A stretch of 64,000 nt of DNA from Sipunculus nudus (lineage: Eukaryota; Annelida; Sipuncula; Golfingiida; Sipunculidae), in the NCBI GenBank assembly GCA_026874595.1, contig CM049315.1:9587664-9651663 (forward strand). The letters are read 5' to 3'. Every line of letters starts with the position of its first letter. Positions within the stretch are counted from its first letter, which is position 1. Of this stretch, positions 11,961 to 23,416 are shown one piece after another. Made by a program: the position numbers and the translations under genes. Below the pieces are notes generated by a model that saw nothing but the letters and a program-made list of their open reading frames with translations, was not told the origin of the DNA and did no database searches.

Positions 11961-13075
11961 GCATGAATTAAAGATGCTGATAAATTGGTGCCAGATCAGA
12001 TGCTAATGCTTCACACAGCTAACGTATATGGTAAAATGACTCAATTAAATCTTTAAATTCAGCCAAAAATCATTCATGTGGAACCATTAAAGACAATTAT
12101 TATAGAAATTATTGTGGGGATGCTTCTTGTAAAATATTAAACAAATTGGCTTCAAAGGCATCAGTCAAAAACGTTTTGCAGATTTATTCCTCATATAAGA
12201 AAATGCAGCAAAATGACCAAGTTCAGTTTCCCGTAAATCTGCCAAAATTCTCTGACCAAAACCATTTGAACACACTTGAATTATCATCATCTAAGAATAA
12301 TTAATGTATGAGATCTAAGAATTTGGCCCAATGGTTTTTTGAGAAAAAGATCTTTGTAGCCATTGTGCTAAAATGGGCTGTTATGGCATATGACTAAATT
12401 CAGCTTCCCATAACTTGGCCAAAAGTCACTGAACTTATACCATTTGAACAAACTTCAGAAAGCACTACCCCAGGATCATTTCGGTACGATATCAAACAAT
12501 TTGGCCATATGGTTTCAGAGAAGAAGTTTTTTGTAGCCCTCATTATGATGACCCCCGTACAAAAAAGGCCGATGCAGGTGGCGCCACCAATACCTCAATT
12601 TCAGATATGACTCATGTGACCTACTTTTGCATAATGTGGTGATGATAGCTCCAGCCGTTTCTGAGACTGTAATTTTAGTATGCTTTTTTGGACAGATGAC
12701 TAAGTTCAACTTCTTGTAACTCGCCAAAAATCACCAAACTTAAACCATTCGAACAAACTGTGGTGAGATTGTTCCAGGAATCATTTCTGTGAAATATTGG
12801 ACAATTTGGCTGAACAGTTTCGGAGAAGATGATTTTTAAAGTTTTTTTTAGCTTTTCCCCTATAAAATCTAAGAAAATGCAGTTAGCCAAAAAATTAGCA
12901 AAATCCGATAGAGTTTTTTAGATGACTAATTTTTTGCATAAAATTTAGTGATGCTAGCTCCTGTCGTTTTCGAGATTGTTTGGCCTGGGTTCACGTACAG
13001 ACGACGGACGACTGACGCCGGACGACGCCACACCATCGCATAAGCTCACAGGTTCGCTAAAAACCCGACAATCAC
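11961..13075. repeat. Diverged repeat block with a 'gacgccggacgacgccac' terminus
   Basis: The phrase 'aagttcaacttc.cgtaactcgccaaaaatcac..aaccatt.gaaca' appears near 12,218, 12,400 and 12,703. A perfect GGTGGCGCCACC palindrome lies at 12,577-12,588. The block closes with GACG-rich sequence and 'catcgcataagctcacagg' near 13,035-13,055. No coding potential. Confidence 0.6.
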
Positions 13076-14700
13076 TCAAAATGATGTGATTATTAAAAAT
13101 TATTGATTCTCATATTACTGAGGTCACTTCGAGAACAATAACCTTTAAAATGAGGTAGGTCGGAGTGTCAAACGCAACGCGGTTCCAGAGAACATTAAGG
13201 ACAAAAGTGGACCGAAATCCTTTTGTAAGTATTAGATTTTTTATGTATTATTTGATTTCAGTTTCGGAATTATAGATACCGTTATAAAGAACCCAGAACC
13301 CTTAATCATAAGTGCTTTAAAAAGTGAAAAAGTGCCCAGGTCCGAAAAAGGGGGATATAAGCCGCAAAAGTGGTTAAGCTTTTGACATGAAGATTACAAT
13401 TTCCTTAGGCAAATTATTTAAATCAAATATTATTGAGCTTGATTAAACTGACTGTTCTTATAATTTCGGCCCATGAACTATAAATTAAATAGGCCGGTAA
13501 TTTATTTTGATAATTTTTACTTCCAGATCCTTATACATAAGGGTTATCCTACTGGTCTTCCAATTCTAAGATTATTCACAGGTTTGGAGGGAAAGCCTAA
13601 ATATTTGGGCTAATGAATGTGAAATATAACGAGCAGCAGTTTTCAGGAAAATTCCCGGCATTCCGAGTATTTCTTCTTTCATACTGAAATTAACTTTCAA
13701 CAGTTGTGACAAAACAAACTGGCTAGATACTCAACTAAATTTAAAAGATTCACCATTAAAATTTGCGATTTCTAAAGATGATGTTGTAATGCTGTATTTG
13801 CAAAATTATCGTTAATTTTCTTTTCAATAGACATATTGCAATCCACTCATTAAATTTTCAGGATCAATCTGAACATTGAATCTGAGGACGTTTGAGAAGG
13901 TAGTTTGTGTTAAGGAGCTATCCACATGCAGCCTGTGCATGTTTCAGCAATTATGTCAATCAACAAGGCGTAATATCCTACAGAAGTGGATCTAAATGTC
14001 AGTTTGCAGACCAGTCACTACTTTCATTTCTTCGTAATGCTTTCTGATGTGCCTATTCACGTTAGTTAATCACATAAGGTAAATCATTTATGAACCATAT
14101 ATTTTTTAGGGACTTAATGTCCGGGCGAATAAAAAGCGCGTCGTTATTACACATTTTCAAAGAATCGTTTTCCTACGTTTCCCAGGCCAGGTTCACACCA
14201 GAAATTAGCCAAATACACACAAAAAAAGAATTTTTATACCTCGTCGATAAATTTTTAATTCATATTTATTAATATGAAGACATCCGTTAAAATATGTGTC
14301 ACTAATGTATAAAGGGTAAACTATAACTTTGAAATATATATTATAATATCAAGACAGTCATTCTAGAAGTAAACTAAGTAACACAAGTGGCTCTTGTAAC
14401 ATGCTGTTTATAGCTGAAGATTTTATTGTGTTGGTCTAATTTACTAGCAATATAAGGTTCGGAGCGTAGGTAGTCTCCATTAAAACAGACTACTAAAACC
14501 ACAGTGTTTCCTGAATAAAGGGGGAGTGCAAGTATATTGAGAAATCCATCGATGAAACTGGAATTAGAATTATGCGGTCTAAATATGGAACAAACTAAGA
14601 CAGAACCGATTTCCCCCAAAATGCTTTTAACCCATACATATTCACCACAATGCGAGTTTAACGTAATCAACTCGGGTTTAAAAACTCTCAGATCACATCC
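13076..14700. other. AT-rich intergenic DNA, nothing recognised
   Basis: No gene, hairpin or array stood out. Short frames at 14,090-14,272 and 14,374-14,670 show no recognisable features; the latter is antisense to sequence that trails the tRNA-like SINE head at 14.71-14.79 kb. Confidence 0.5.
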
Positions 14701-14710
14701 CGATTACCTT

Positions 14711-14785
14711 TCATGGGGTTCGAACCGCCGAGGACAGTCTGCCTTGACGCCCAGCGCCTTGAACACTTGACTATGTCCTAAACTA
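14711..14785 (-). mobile_element. tRNA-derived SINE head
   Basis: On the minus strand the sequence reads as a tRNA-like module. It has an A-box-like stretch (agtcaagtgttcaaggcgctggg) and a B box GGTTCGAACCCC spaced as in a tRNA, resembling a leucine-type tRNA. The acceptor stem does not pair convincingly, so I call a SINE promoter region rather than a functional tRNA gene. The body would continue leftwards from 14,710; its end was not defined. Confidence 0.5.
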
Positions 14786-15602
14786 ATATTATGTTTATTT
14801 ATTAACGGTACTCAGTAATCTTAGATGGAGAGGTACTCCCTGATTATATAACATACCATCATTTTGTACGTCTGTGTACTGACATCTGACTGCAGGCATG
14901 TTGTGCTAGAGCCTTTGGCACGGAAGGATCCATATAGTCTGGTGGTTAAATAACGCGTTTTTTATTTTAAGAAATGATTACTCTGTTCCCACATGGATGC
15001 TCATCGAAATTTTGCATTATTTGAAAAAATGGCAGGTTAATTCAAAGAAGTAGCAAGAATGGATGAGACACATTGGTCTAATTAACGAAAAAGAAACCAA
15101 TACCATTTATACTTTAGAAAGGTAATAAAATTCATAAATCAGTAAGCATTCTTGTTTTTCACATCATCTCTTTCCCACCGATGAAGAGCAATGTCACTGA
15201 TCGCATGCACAAAGAACCCCACTTCAGAGAAACTGATTTGTTCTTAATATCATAAGATATTTTAATAAATGTCACTGTCACAGTGAGGTCGGCAAACTAC
15301 GGATGACACCATGTTACTGGGCAAAAAAAAAGAAGAACCAGGCGTGCATGTGATGGATACCCAACAGACTGTAATGCCTTCTTTCCTTTTAGTAGCAAAA
15401 ATGTAATGTTATCCATGACGTAGCCTTCCTTATGAATGATAGGGGAAGATGATTGGAAACATCAAAGCCAGATATTCATCTACCTTTTCTGTAGAATTTA
15501 CGCGATTCCGACTTACTCTGTGTACATATCAATGAACACGAGGTAAGTTCTTATAACGCCCCGGTGATGGATGTATGAGCGTGTTTACATACACGCTGTT
15601 TG

Positions 15603-16241
15603 TTAAAGGGGCCCAGTCACCTATCTGACCTTTATAAACTAAAGGTAATCCCTGGGAGCTTTCATAAAATAGGCCAGAAAACGTGGATATCACCGCACAC
15701 AGACTGCTTGTTTGTTCATATCAACGTGTTTATAATATATGGGGGCCTGCCAAAATAATTAAAACAAATTCAACAAGGGCATTTAGCACTAAGTCAGATC
15801 AGCCAGAGCTTGGCAACTGGCATTTTGCAACAAGTGATCTTTCTGCCTCTGCATATATGTAACCTACCATATTAGGTTACATGTTTTCCCGTTTGTCAAC
15901 ATTTTTGTGTTTAAAAACATGTTTTTGATAAACAAGTTCACAAAGGCCTTATAAGAACTTTTCACAACCAGAATTACCCTGAGAACATTTATACATACAC
16001 AGAGGAAGCCAGAAATCACATCAATTCTTTTTTCAAAAGGTAGGTCAATGAGCACTTTAAGAAAGAAATGCTGACAAACGCAAAAACAAGGTGCCCTTAG
16101 GTGATTGTTGCATATGTGCGGAAGTTAAAAGGTCACTATAGTTGCAAGGAAGCACTTTGCAAAACTCTGGTCCTTCCCGTCTGATGTCCTTGTTAAATGG
16201 GATCGGATTAATTGATGGGCCCCCACTTGTTATAAACCCTT

Positions 16242-16299
<58 letters not shown>

Positions 16300-16397
16300 G
16301 AACAGCCTGTGTGCAGATGGACTGGCCTATTTTTATAAAAGGTTCAAGGTATTATCTTTAGTTAAAAGACGTCAGATAACGTAATAGGTCCCTTTAA
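15603..16397. mobile_element. MITE/foldback element with TTAA ends
   Basis: It starts TTAAAGGGGCCC and ends in the complement of TTAAAGGGACC. Inverted similarity continues inward about 150 bp: 'atctgacctttataaactaaaggtaat' and 'aaaataggccag' on the left match the reverse complement of 16,330-16,385, with a (TA)n run at about 16,243-16,296 on the right arm. TTAA at both tips suggests a piggyBac-type target, but TTAA is also the palindromic tip itself. No transposase frame. Confidence 0.65.
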
Positions 16398-17600
16398 GTA
16401 AACTTAACCATCAGGTCAAAGTTTTGATTATTTTAAACTTATTTATACATCAATCTCTCCCAGCAAAGTGTTGCCACAGAGGTGATTACTAGAGGAATAG
16501 GGCACTGCACCACGCACATGCGAAGGTTGTATAATCGCTCAAAATAGCTGACGGAACCATCAGAGTCTTTCTCTTCAACAATGTGCCTGGCATCTGAGAT
16601 TTAGCATTTGACAGGGGTAACATGTGACCCATGGGTCATGACGCTAAGCTAACCAACTTGCAATTTTAGCCTAACATTTACAACAAGAATTTTATCATCA
16701 GAAAACCATATTGAAATTAACTTCAGATGTGAAATTAACCTTTGACCTTTAACATTCTGACATCAAAGTCGACAGAGTTTTTCCCTGTGATAGGTCACAC
16801 ATGTGCAGACTGAATCCAGTCATGACTCGTTTATACATGTTGTTCAAGAGAAGAATAAGATCAAGGTGACCGGTTTCGAAACTCCTCTGAAAACTTGGTT
16901 GAAACAATTTGTCTATCAAATTTGGGGACAATATTTGTTATCATGTTCACAAGAAATCCTGGAGATGATAAAATATGATATGGCTGGGTCAGGGGCAACA
17001 GTTTTTCGAACTCTTCTGGGAACATTGCGGAAACAAATGGTGTGTCAAATTTGAAGAAAAACATTTACAGTGCTTACAGAGGTCATAATAATCCCAAACT
17101 GATTTGGCGAAGAATGACAACGATGACAATGACAGATGATGGAACTTAAACAATATGTCTCCTCCAGAGGAGGGAGAGGGACATAATAAACACACCAGGT
17201 TTCAGGAAACTAAATGAAACAAGAGCTGAGAACTGACACCTTTGCTGCTATATGGCAATCTTAAAAATATAGGAAAAATGTATGAAAAATAGAAAAACGT
17301 CACCTTATCAGTTAACTGATAAAACTGGTCATGATCAATAAACACCTGAGGTTTCAGGACACGAGATGAAATCACAGATTAGAAACTGACACCTTCCTGT
17401 ATATTGGCAGTCCAGAAATATTAGAGAAAAAATGCATGGAAAATAGAAAAAACCCCGATCTGTCTATACCAGTCTTCGGGAACTGATACAACTAGTCATG
17501 AAAAATACACATATAAGATTTCAGGTACGCTCTATACACAGCGCTTTACCCATAGGCCAACTGCCTATATCGTTAAGAAGCGCAAGATTTCCACTGCCTC
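16398..17600. other. Intergenic DNA with dispersed repeat phrases
   Basis: It contains the 'gtgacccatgggtcatgacgct.agct' phrase near 16,625 that is found elsewhere in the window. Two phrases ('gaaactcctctgaaaacttgg..' at 16,880 and 'cgaactcttctgggaacattgcgg' at 17,006) look like diverged tandem copies. No gene supported. Confidence 0.5.
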
Positions 17601-17629
17601 GGGAGCGTAGATGATGGTCATTTTTTGGC

Positions 17630-19470
17630 ATACATATTGATCAAGAGGTGTTCCATCAGTCCCTGCAGACTGGTGGCGCTACCTGTATTTTTTTTCAAAT
17701 TTTTACAATTTTTTCTCTCTATTTTGAGACCTTTAAGGATGTAGTTATCTGTCAACAGGGTACAAATCGTAACGACTGGACCTAGAATCTTCATTCTTGA
17801 CACACAGGGAGACCCATGAAAAGTCTCCATGGAAACCTGAAATAAGGTCTCGGTTACCCATAGCCTTTGAGCTATGGCACTCCGAAGTACAGCTCAGAAT
17901 AATGGAAAATTTGATACAAAACAGAAGTATCTGAACAACTAATGCAGAGATCACCATAACTGTTTGCATGGATAATGATCATGGAGTGTTTCATCAGTTT
18001 CTGCAGACTGGTGGCATCACCTGTATTTGTTCGGGTTTTTTTACGATTTTTTTATCTATTTTTGAGACCTTTAAACATATGAACATCTGTTAACAGGGCA
18101 CAAATCATAACAACTGGACCTAGAATCTTTATTCTTGACTCACAGGGAGACCAATGAATAGTCTCCATGGAAACCTGAAAATAGGTCTTTGTTACCCATA
18201 TCCTGTAAGATGTATGGCTCCAAAATACCCTCAGAATAATGAAAAAAATTGATACAAAAACTGCAGTATCTCAATATCTACAACACTGATGGTCATGATT
18301 TTTGGCATACATATTGATCATGAGGTGTTCCATCAGTTCTTTTAGACTGGTGGCGCTACCTGTATTTTTTCAAATTTTTACAATTGTTTTCCTCTATTTT
18401 TGAGACCTTTAAGGATGTACTTATCTGTCAACAGGGTACAAATCGTAACGACTAGACCTAGAATCTTCATTCTTGACACACAGGGAGACCCATGAAAAGT
18501 CTCCATGGAAAATTGAAATTAGGTCTCTGTTTCCCATATCCTTTGAGCTATGGCACTCCAAAGTACAGCTCAGAATAATGGAAAATTTGATACAAAAGCT
18601 GAAGTATCTGAACAACTAATGCAGAGATCACCATAACTGTTTGCATGGATAATGATCATGGAGTGTTTCATCAGTGTCTACAGGCTGGTGGCACCACCTG
18701 CATTTGTTCGGGATTTTTTTTACGATTTTTTCTCTATTTTAGACCTTTAAAGATATGAACATCTTTTAACAGGGCACAAATCATAACAACTGGACATAGA
18801 ATCTTCATTCTTGACACACAGGGAGACCCATGAAAAGTCTCCATGGAAAACTGAAATAAGGTCTCTGTTACCCATATCCTGTAAGCTGTATGGCTCCAAA
18901 ATACCCCCAGAATAATGAAAAAAATTGATGCAAAAACTGCAGTATCTCAATAACTACAACACTGATGGTCATGATTTTTGGCATACATATTGATCATGAG
19001 GTGTTCCATCAGTTTCTGCAGACTGGGTGCGCCACATTTATTTTTTCAAATTTTTACGATTTTTTTTCTATTTTTTAGACCTTTTTAAGGATGCTGTCAT
19101 CTGTTAACGTGGCACAAACTGTAAGAACTGGATCTAGAATCTTCATTCTTGTAATGCAAGGAGGCCCATGAAAAGTGTCTGTGGAAACCTGAAATTAGGT
19201 CTCAGTTACCCATATCCTTCAATCTTTAGGACTCCGAAGTATCCCTCTGAATAATGGAAAATTTGATACAAAAGCTGAAGTATCTGAACAAATAATGCAG
19301 AGATCACCATGATTTTTTGCATGGATATTGACCATTAAGTGTTTTCATTAGTTTCTGCAGACTGGTGGAGCCACCTGTATTTTTTTTAAAGTTTATGCAT
19401 TTTTTCTCTTTTTTTGAGATATATAAATACAGACACAATCTTGGCCTGTTGGTTAGTCTGTTTGATGCTT
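17630..19470. repeat. 338-bp tandem array with alternating A/B unit types, six units
   Basis: The phrase 'gatcatgaggtgttccatcag' begins at 17,639, 17,977, 18,316, 18,654, 18,992 and, diverged, 19,330, so the spacing is 338 or 339 bp throughout. Units alternate. Units 1, 3 and 5 carry 'ttttggcatacatattgatca'. Units 2 and 4, and 6 in diverged form, carry 'ccataactgtttgcatggat'. The real period is therefore a dimer of about 677 bp, repeated three times. Each unit also contains 'agaatcttcattcttgacacacagggagaccc' and 'gtctccatggaaa'. Open frames of about 65 codons in the units are repeat artefacts. Confidence 0.9.
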
Positions 19471-20346
19471 CAGTTGAATGGGTATATACTACCATTCAGA
19501 TGATAAAATTTCCTTTTGCGAATCTCTTCCCAGTCAACTGAGCGTCATGACCCATGTGTCACTTGTTATTTATTTCTGGGGTGCTATATCATGCCTCATA
19601 ACTCGGAGAATATAGATCACAGTGACCTTAATTCAGGTTTCCAAGGAAATCGTTTTATAACATCTGAGAATGCTAACGTTCATGATCCTGGCCCTCAGGA
19701 TTACGATTGGTGCCTCCTAACAGACAACTGGAGATGACTGGGGTATAAATGGCACAAATCTAGAAAAAGGATCAAAGGTCAGACCTTATTTCATGTCTGC
19801 AAGGAGATCTTTTTGTAACCACTGAAAATGCACAGTTTCATGATCCCAATCCTTACGGTTACGACCTGTGCACCACTTTCGCAGAGAAAGACAACCGGAC
19901 GGAAAGTAGGACGGACAAAGGATGATCGCTATAGCTCAGGATGACTTAGAGTCAGCTGAGCTAAAGACATGTTTACCCAGTAATTATATCCCCGTATTGT
20001 CATCCGTTTATTGTTTATACAGGAGTTGCTTTGACAAGAAGTCAAAAGTTCGGGATTTGTTCGTTCTGCTTCCCCTACTTAAAACCTGTCAACAACATAT
20101 CATAAATAAGGAATGCATCTTCAAGAGCATCCATGCTTTATTAAAACTTTATTTATTTTGACTACCAGGATAACTGAATACAGTAATGAGAGATGATTCC
20201 TTTCAAGTGGGCCTGGGAGACCTTTATTGCATAACCCGTCGGTCTATTTATAGTGCCGCCCGGGACGTATACGAGTGGATTTCAACTTAAATTCAAAGTG
20301 CACGTCAGTAAATATACCATAATGATAATGGAAAGGAATTAAGCAA
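19471..20346. other. Intergenic DNA with a family A terminus
   Basis: Near 19,929-19,962 the sequence 'ctatagctcaggatgacttagagtcagctgagctaa' matches the end of the dispersed repeat at 56,250-56,278. Upstream phrases ('ttacgattggtgcctcctaacagacaactgg' and 'ttacgacctgtgcaccactttcgcagagaaagacaa') form a two-unit diverged repeat of about 160 bp. No gene. Confidence 0.5.
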
Positions 20347-20348
20347 TA

Positions 20349-21901
20349 CCGTAGATCCGCGTTTTGCCGCCGCGGCCATAAAATAAGACTTCCAGCCAAA
20401 AATCCTGACTAATATTTCTCGACAAGGGATGCGGCTATAAAACGCAGGTTAGGCTAAATTCAAACATGTACAAGTGACTCGACGGCCCGCCGAGGCGCAA
20501 TGGGCGATAATAGGCTAAGGGAAGAAGTGAATACTGAGAACGTATAGGTAATGATACTGCATATTTATATATTAATTTTATTCATTATTAATTTTATAAA
20601 ATGTAAAATTGATATTTTAAACAGGCTTGTATGTATTATAAAAATTTTCTGAGTCAGTCATAAACCACGGCAATTGTCACGCAATGATTGATAAAAGATC
20701 GATATTCACTCGCCAAATTATGCATTCTATCAAGACTAACGGTTATACCTATATTTGAGTATGGTTGCAATATCGGTAAAACATTATTTTAAGATATTTC
20801 TTGAACATATCATTTCTTTTAAAATAAACTGTAAAACAAAAGATAACCAAAGACCATACGTTCTTCGGCAATTAAACCTGCGTTCACGTTCAGATACTTC
20901 TTCGTTGATCACATTGTCAATAGATGGCGCTCAAAGGTCATAACCTCACCAGCTAGTTCCGTAATCTTTAAATATGGCACACTTTGCTAGCAGACGGTTC
21001 GGGCACCAGTGTGTATATATTATGATCAGCAGGACCCTGGGAGTACGCGTAAAGGCTCGACGCGGGATTCGCTTATTCAAAGGTTTTGTCAAGGTTGTTA
21101 ATTGACCGACGTTGTATAGAGTGTAAATAAAAGCCATCACAAAGAGTCCCGTTGGCTATGATATCCCATTGAAGTTTAATTAGCCAGGGTAAAGGCGCAA
21201 GGTACACCAAGGCCCGCTAGTTCCGTAATCATTTTATGTGGCATCTTTTGCCGGTTGACGGTTCGGACACCATTTTGCATATATTATGATCAGCACAACC
21301 CGAGGTGTTCTGGAAATATGATCACCGACGAATGTGTCGTTTATTTAAATGTTTTGTTGTTAAATGACCGACGATGTATAATGTCTAAATAATATTTAAA
21401 CTACAGTCGTCCCATAAAATGCTTTGATGCCTCATTGAACTTTAATTAGCCAAGTTAAAGGCGCAAGATTCTCCGGCATTCAGTGATGTGTCAAATTAAT
21501 TTCGTAGCCCTACTAGAATTCGTCTATGATGAGTCGTTATAAACCGAACAAATTGTCATCTATTCTAATCGGATAGATCAGGCGGTTTAACCAATTAATT
21601 ATATTAATTAATTAGCCAAGCAACATACACAGTTGCAACTGTAATGAACTGTAAAAACTGTAATGCCTGACCGCATATCAGCATACCGCTGCGTACCTAG
21701 CTGCAGCCTAGCGTTTAAGAAAGAACCTTTTTTCGTTGTGTTCCCATACCTCACCCGGCAATGGAACGTGATGAGAATGTGGTGCGGCCATTAAGTAAGG
21801 TTTTGGGAATTTTTTACTCCAGTGAAGGAGCCTTCCAGATATTTTACGAACATGGGGTGCGGCCATTAGACGACGTGCGGCGGCAAAACGCGGATCTACG
21901 G
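20349..21901. mobile_element. 1.55-kb non-autonomous DNA transposon with 25-bp perfect TIRs
   Basis: The first 25 bases (20,349-20,373), beginning CCGTAGATCCGCGTTTTGCC, are the exact reverse complement of 21,877-21,901. The dinucleotide TA lies immediately outside each end (20,347-20,348 and 21,902-21,903), as expected for a Tc1/mariner-superfamily target duplication. Just inside the TIRs, 'ggccat' and 'cttccag' recur on both sides in inverted orientation. The interior holds two direct repeats of about 264 bp (from 20,952 and from 21,216, each starting 'gctagttccgtaatc'). No transposase-like frame is present, so it would depend on a partner in trans. Confidence 0.85.
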
Positions 21902-21993
21902 TACTGAAGGAAATAGATGTGGAAGTTGTGGACACGTACCGAGGGTTGTATAGATGGTAAGAAACACGTACGATCATCAGACAGCGGAATGCC

Positions 21994-22251
21994 ATGATAT
22001 ATTTTGCTCTGTCTCAACTGCTGCCAGTTTTACTGGCCAATGACAACAGTGGAAGTGGACTGCATCATCTGTATCAAATGAAAAAGGATCTGTACACTGT
22101 CACAAGACTTTTTCAGCACCATTGTAACGCAATGCTCCGATTAGGAGAAAAACCGCGGCTTCCCGAGTTTAATTCCATGGGACTAACAAACAAGGCAATC
22201 CTTCTTGGCAATCTCATTAGATTGCAAGACACCGATACCCATGCAGTTTAA
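21994..22251 (+). CDS. Small unrecognised protein (85 aa) or terminal exon
   Basis: The ATG at 21,994 opens 85 codons ending TAA, with balanced codon use unlike the surrounding AT-rich DNA. The start MIYFALSQLLPVLLA could be a signal peptide with cleavage before NDNSG. The rest is helix-prone and includes 'KKDLYTVTRLFQHH', one cysteine and 'EKPRLPEFN'. An in-frame stop lies at 21,958-21,960. An acceptor-like 'atcatcag' ends at 21,980 and leaves the frame open, so it could instead be a last exon. AATAAA signals follow at 22,462 and 22,479. The start is only 92 bp from the right end of a transposon. I do not recognise the family. The helix-then-LPxF layout loosely recalls the first helix of IL-6/CNTF-type cytokines, but that is speculation. 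Confidence 0.5.
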   Translation: MIYFALSQLLPVLLANDNSGSGLHHLYQMKKDLYTVTRLFQHHCNAMLRLGEKPRLPEFNSMGLTNKAILLGNLIRLQDTDTHAV

Positions 22252-22461
22252 AATTCACCACTTAATTCCATGAAATCTTGCATTTAGTGAGGTAAACTGA
22301 GTGCTTCATCGTCAGGTAATCAATCAATCAAGCACATAGCGTGTCATGGATTGTCTAACGACTCGTTCCGCCCTCTAGTGGCAAAACCAAAACAAACAGC
22401 ACTTGAATACCGTAGGTGCAGATAAAGCATTATGTATGAATTTTTGCTGCTTGTTTCCTGC

Positions 22462-22484
22462 AATAAATGCTTAAATCTAAATAA
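22462..22484 (+). terminator. Poly(A) signals for the small plus-strand ORF
   Basis: Two AATAAA hexamers (22,462-22,467 and 22,479-22,484) lie 210-230 bp after the stop codon at 22,251, a normal 3' UTR length. They support this being the 3' end of a plus-strand transcript. Confidence 0.5.
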
Positions 22485-22680
22485 AAGTTGAAAGGCCTAA
22501 TTAGAATGATATTTTGAATTTCCAATATAAAAGTAAAAAAAAAAAAATAATAATAATTAAAAAAAAAAACAAAAAAAAAAACAGCATTGTGGGAAAACGA
22601 GTTTTATCTGGAACGATGCCTCATACGAAAATAAAATGCAGTGAAATAATTCTCAAACGTTTTTGTGACGGATCTGGAAT

Positions 22681-22686
22681 TTTATT
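22681..22686 (-). terminator. Candidate poly(A) signal of the galaxin-like gene
   Basis: The minus strand reads AATAAA here, about 290 nt downstream of the galaxin stop codon at 22,974. It faces the plus-strand poly(A) signals at 22,462-22,484, so the two genes would be tail to tail with roughly 200 bp between signals. Confidence 0.45.
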
Positions 22687-22973
22687 ATTAATCAAGTTAA
22701 TTCAGTCGAAGCAGCACGAAAACATAGAAAACAAAAGAAACATCTAGTCAAACTTACAATCTATAAATATATACTGTATATCTGGCCAGTTCTGTATATA
22801 TCTTTCGCTCACTGAAATCCATTTTTCTCAATAAATACAACATAATGTGTATACAAGAAAATATTCATAATCTTCCTAACAGGAAGGCGAACGTACAAAC
22901 ACTGGTGATGACATAACCTCCACTTGGCGGAGGTAGATAACGGGCCTAGATTAACATCTGTTAATTAACTGAG

Positions 22974-23416
22974 TCACTTTTTGTATACTTTTCCATTTAT
23001 ACAGAAACCATTGCTTGTGTCGTACACATGATCCGCACAACAAGCGCTGGACCAGGCGTACAGCCTTGACCTGACCTGTCCTTTGCAGCACATCTCTGTG
23101 GCAGCCTGGTACGTTTTATTTCCACAGCAGACGGGAGCCCAGCCGAGCAGAGCGACACCTGACGGGCGGGGGTGTACACTTCCGGCGCAGCACACTTCCT
23201 TCGTCCAATCATAGCTGTTCTCGCCACAGCAGCCTAGTTTGCTGGTAGATACTCGGGGCAGCAGACGACCGCTGCAGCACAAATGATATTTCACATTGTA
23301 AGCCTCTGTACCGCAGCAGTTAGAGTTACCGTGTCGTGGATGGACTGAGCCAGCACAACATAGAGACTTGAGAGGATTATAAGGTTTATTCCCACAGTTC
23401 GCCTCCAAGCTTATAC
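22974..23416 (-). CDS. Galaxin-like secreted protein, exon 2 (main coding exon)
   Basis: The exon begins after acceptor 'tttgtttcag' at 23,417 and encodes the mature part of a 169-residue protein ending FCINGKVYKK. It holds 18 cysteines, mostly as CC pairs in the galaxin pattern: CCG....Y......CC.G. In the joined protein, cysteines fall at 30, 42/43, 56/57, 69/70, 85/86, 98/99, 119/120, 132/133, 148/149 and 161, giving about five repeats. 'CCAGSVHPR' appears in repeats 1 and 3. Galaxins were first described from coral skeleton. Relatives occur in molluscan shell matrix and in squid, where one has antimicrobial activity. The role here (matrix or host defence) is inferred only from family. The exon joins exon 1 at 39,441-39,507 in phase 1, giving ...FFTG-ISLEANCGNK. 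A TTG at 23,408 is not the start. Confidence 0.88.

Noticed and set aside
14711-14785. Functional leucine-type tRNA gene on the minus strand
   Set aside because: The B box is good, but the acceptor stem and anticodon arm do not fold cleanly; more likely a SINE head.
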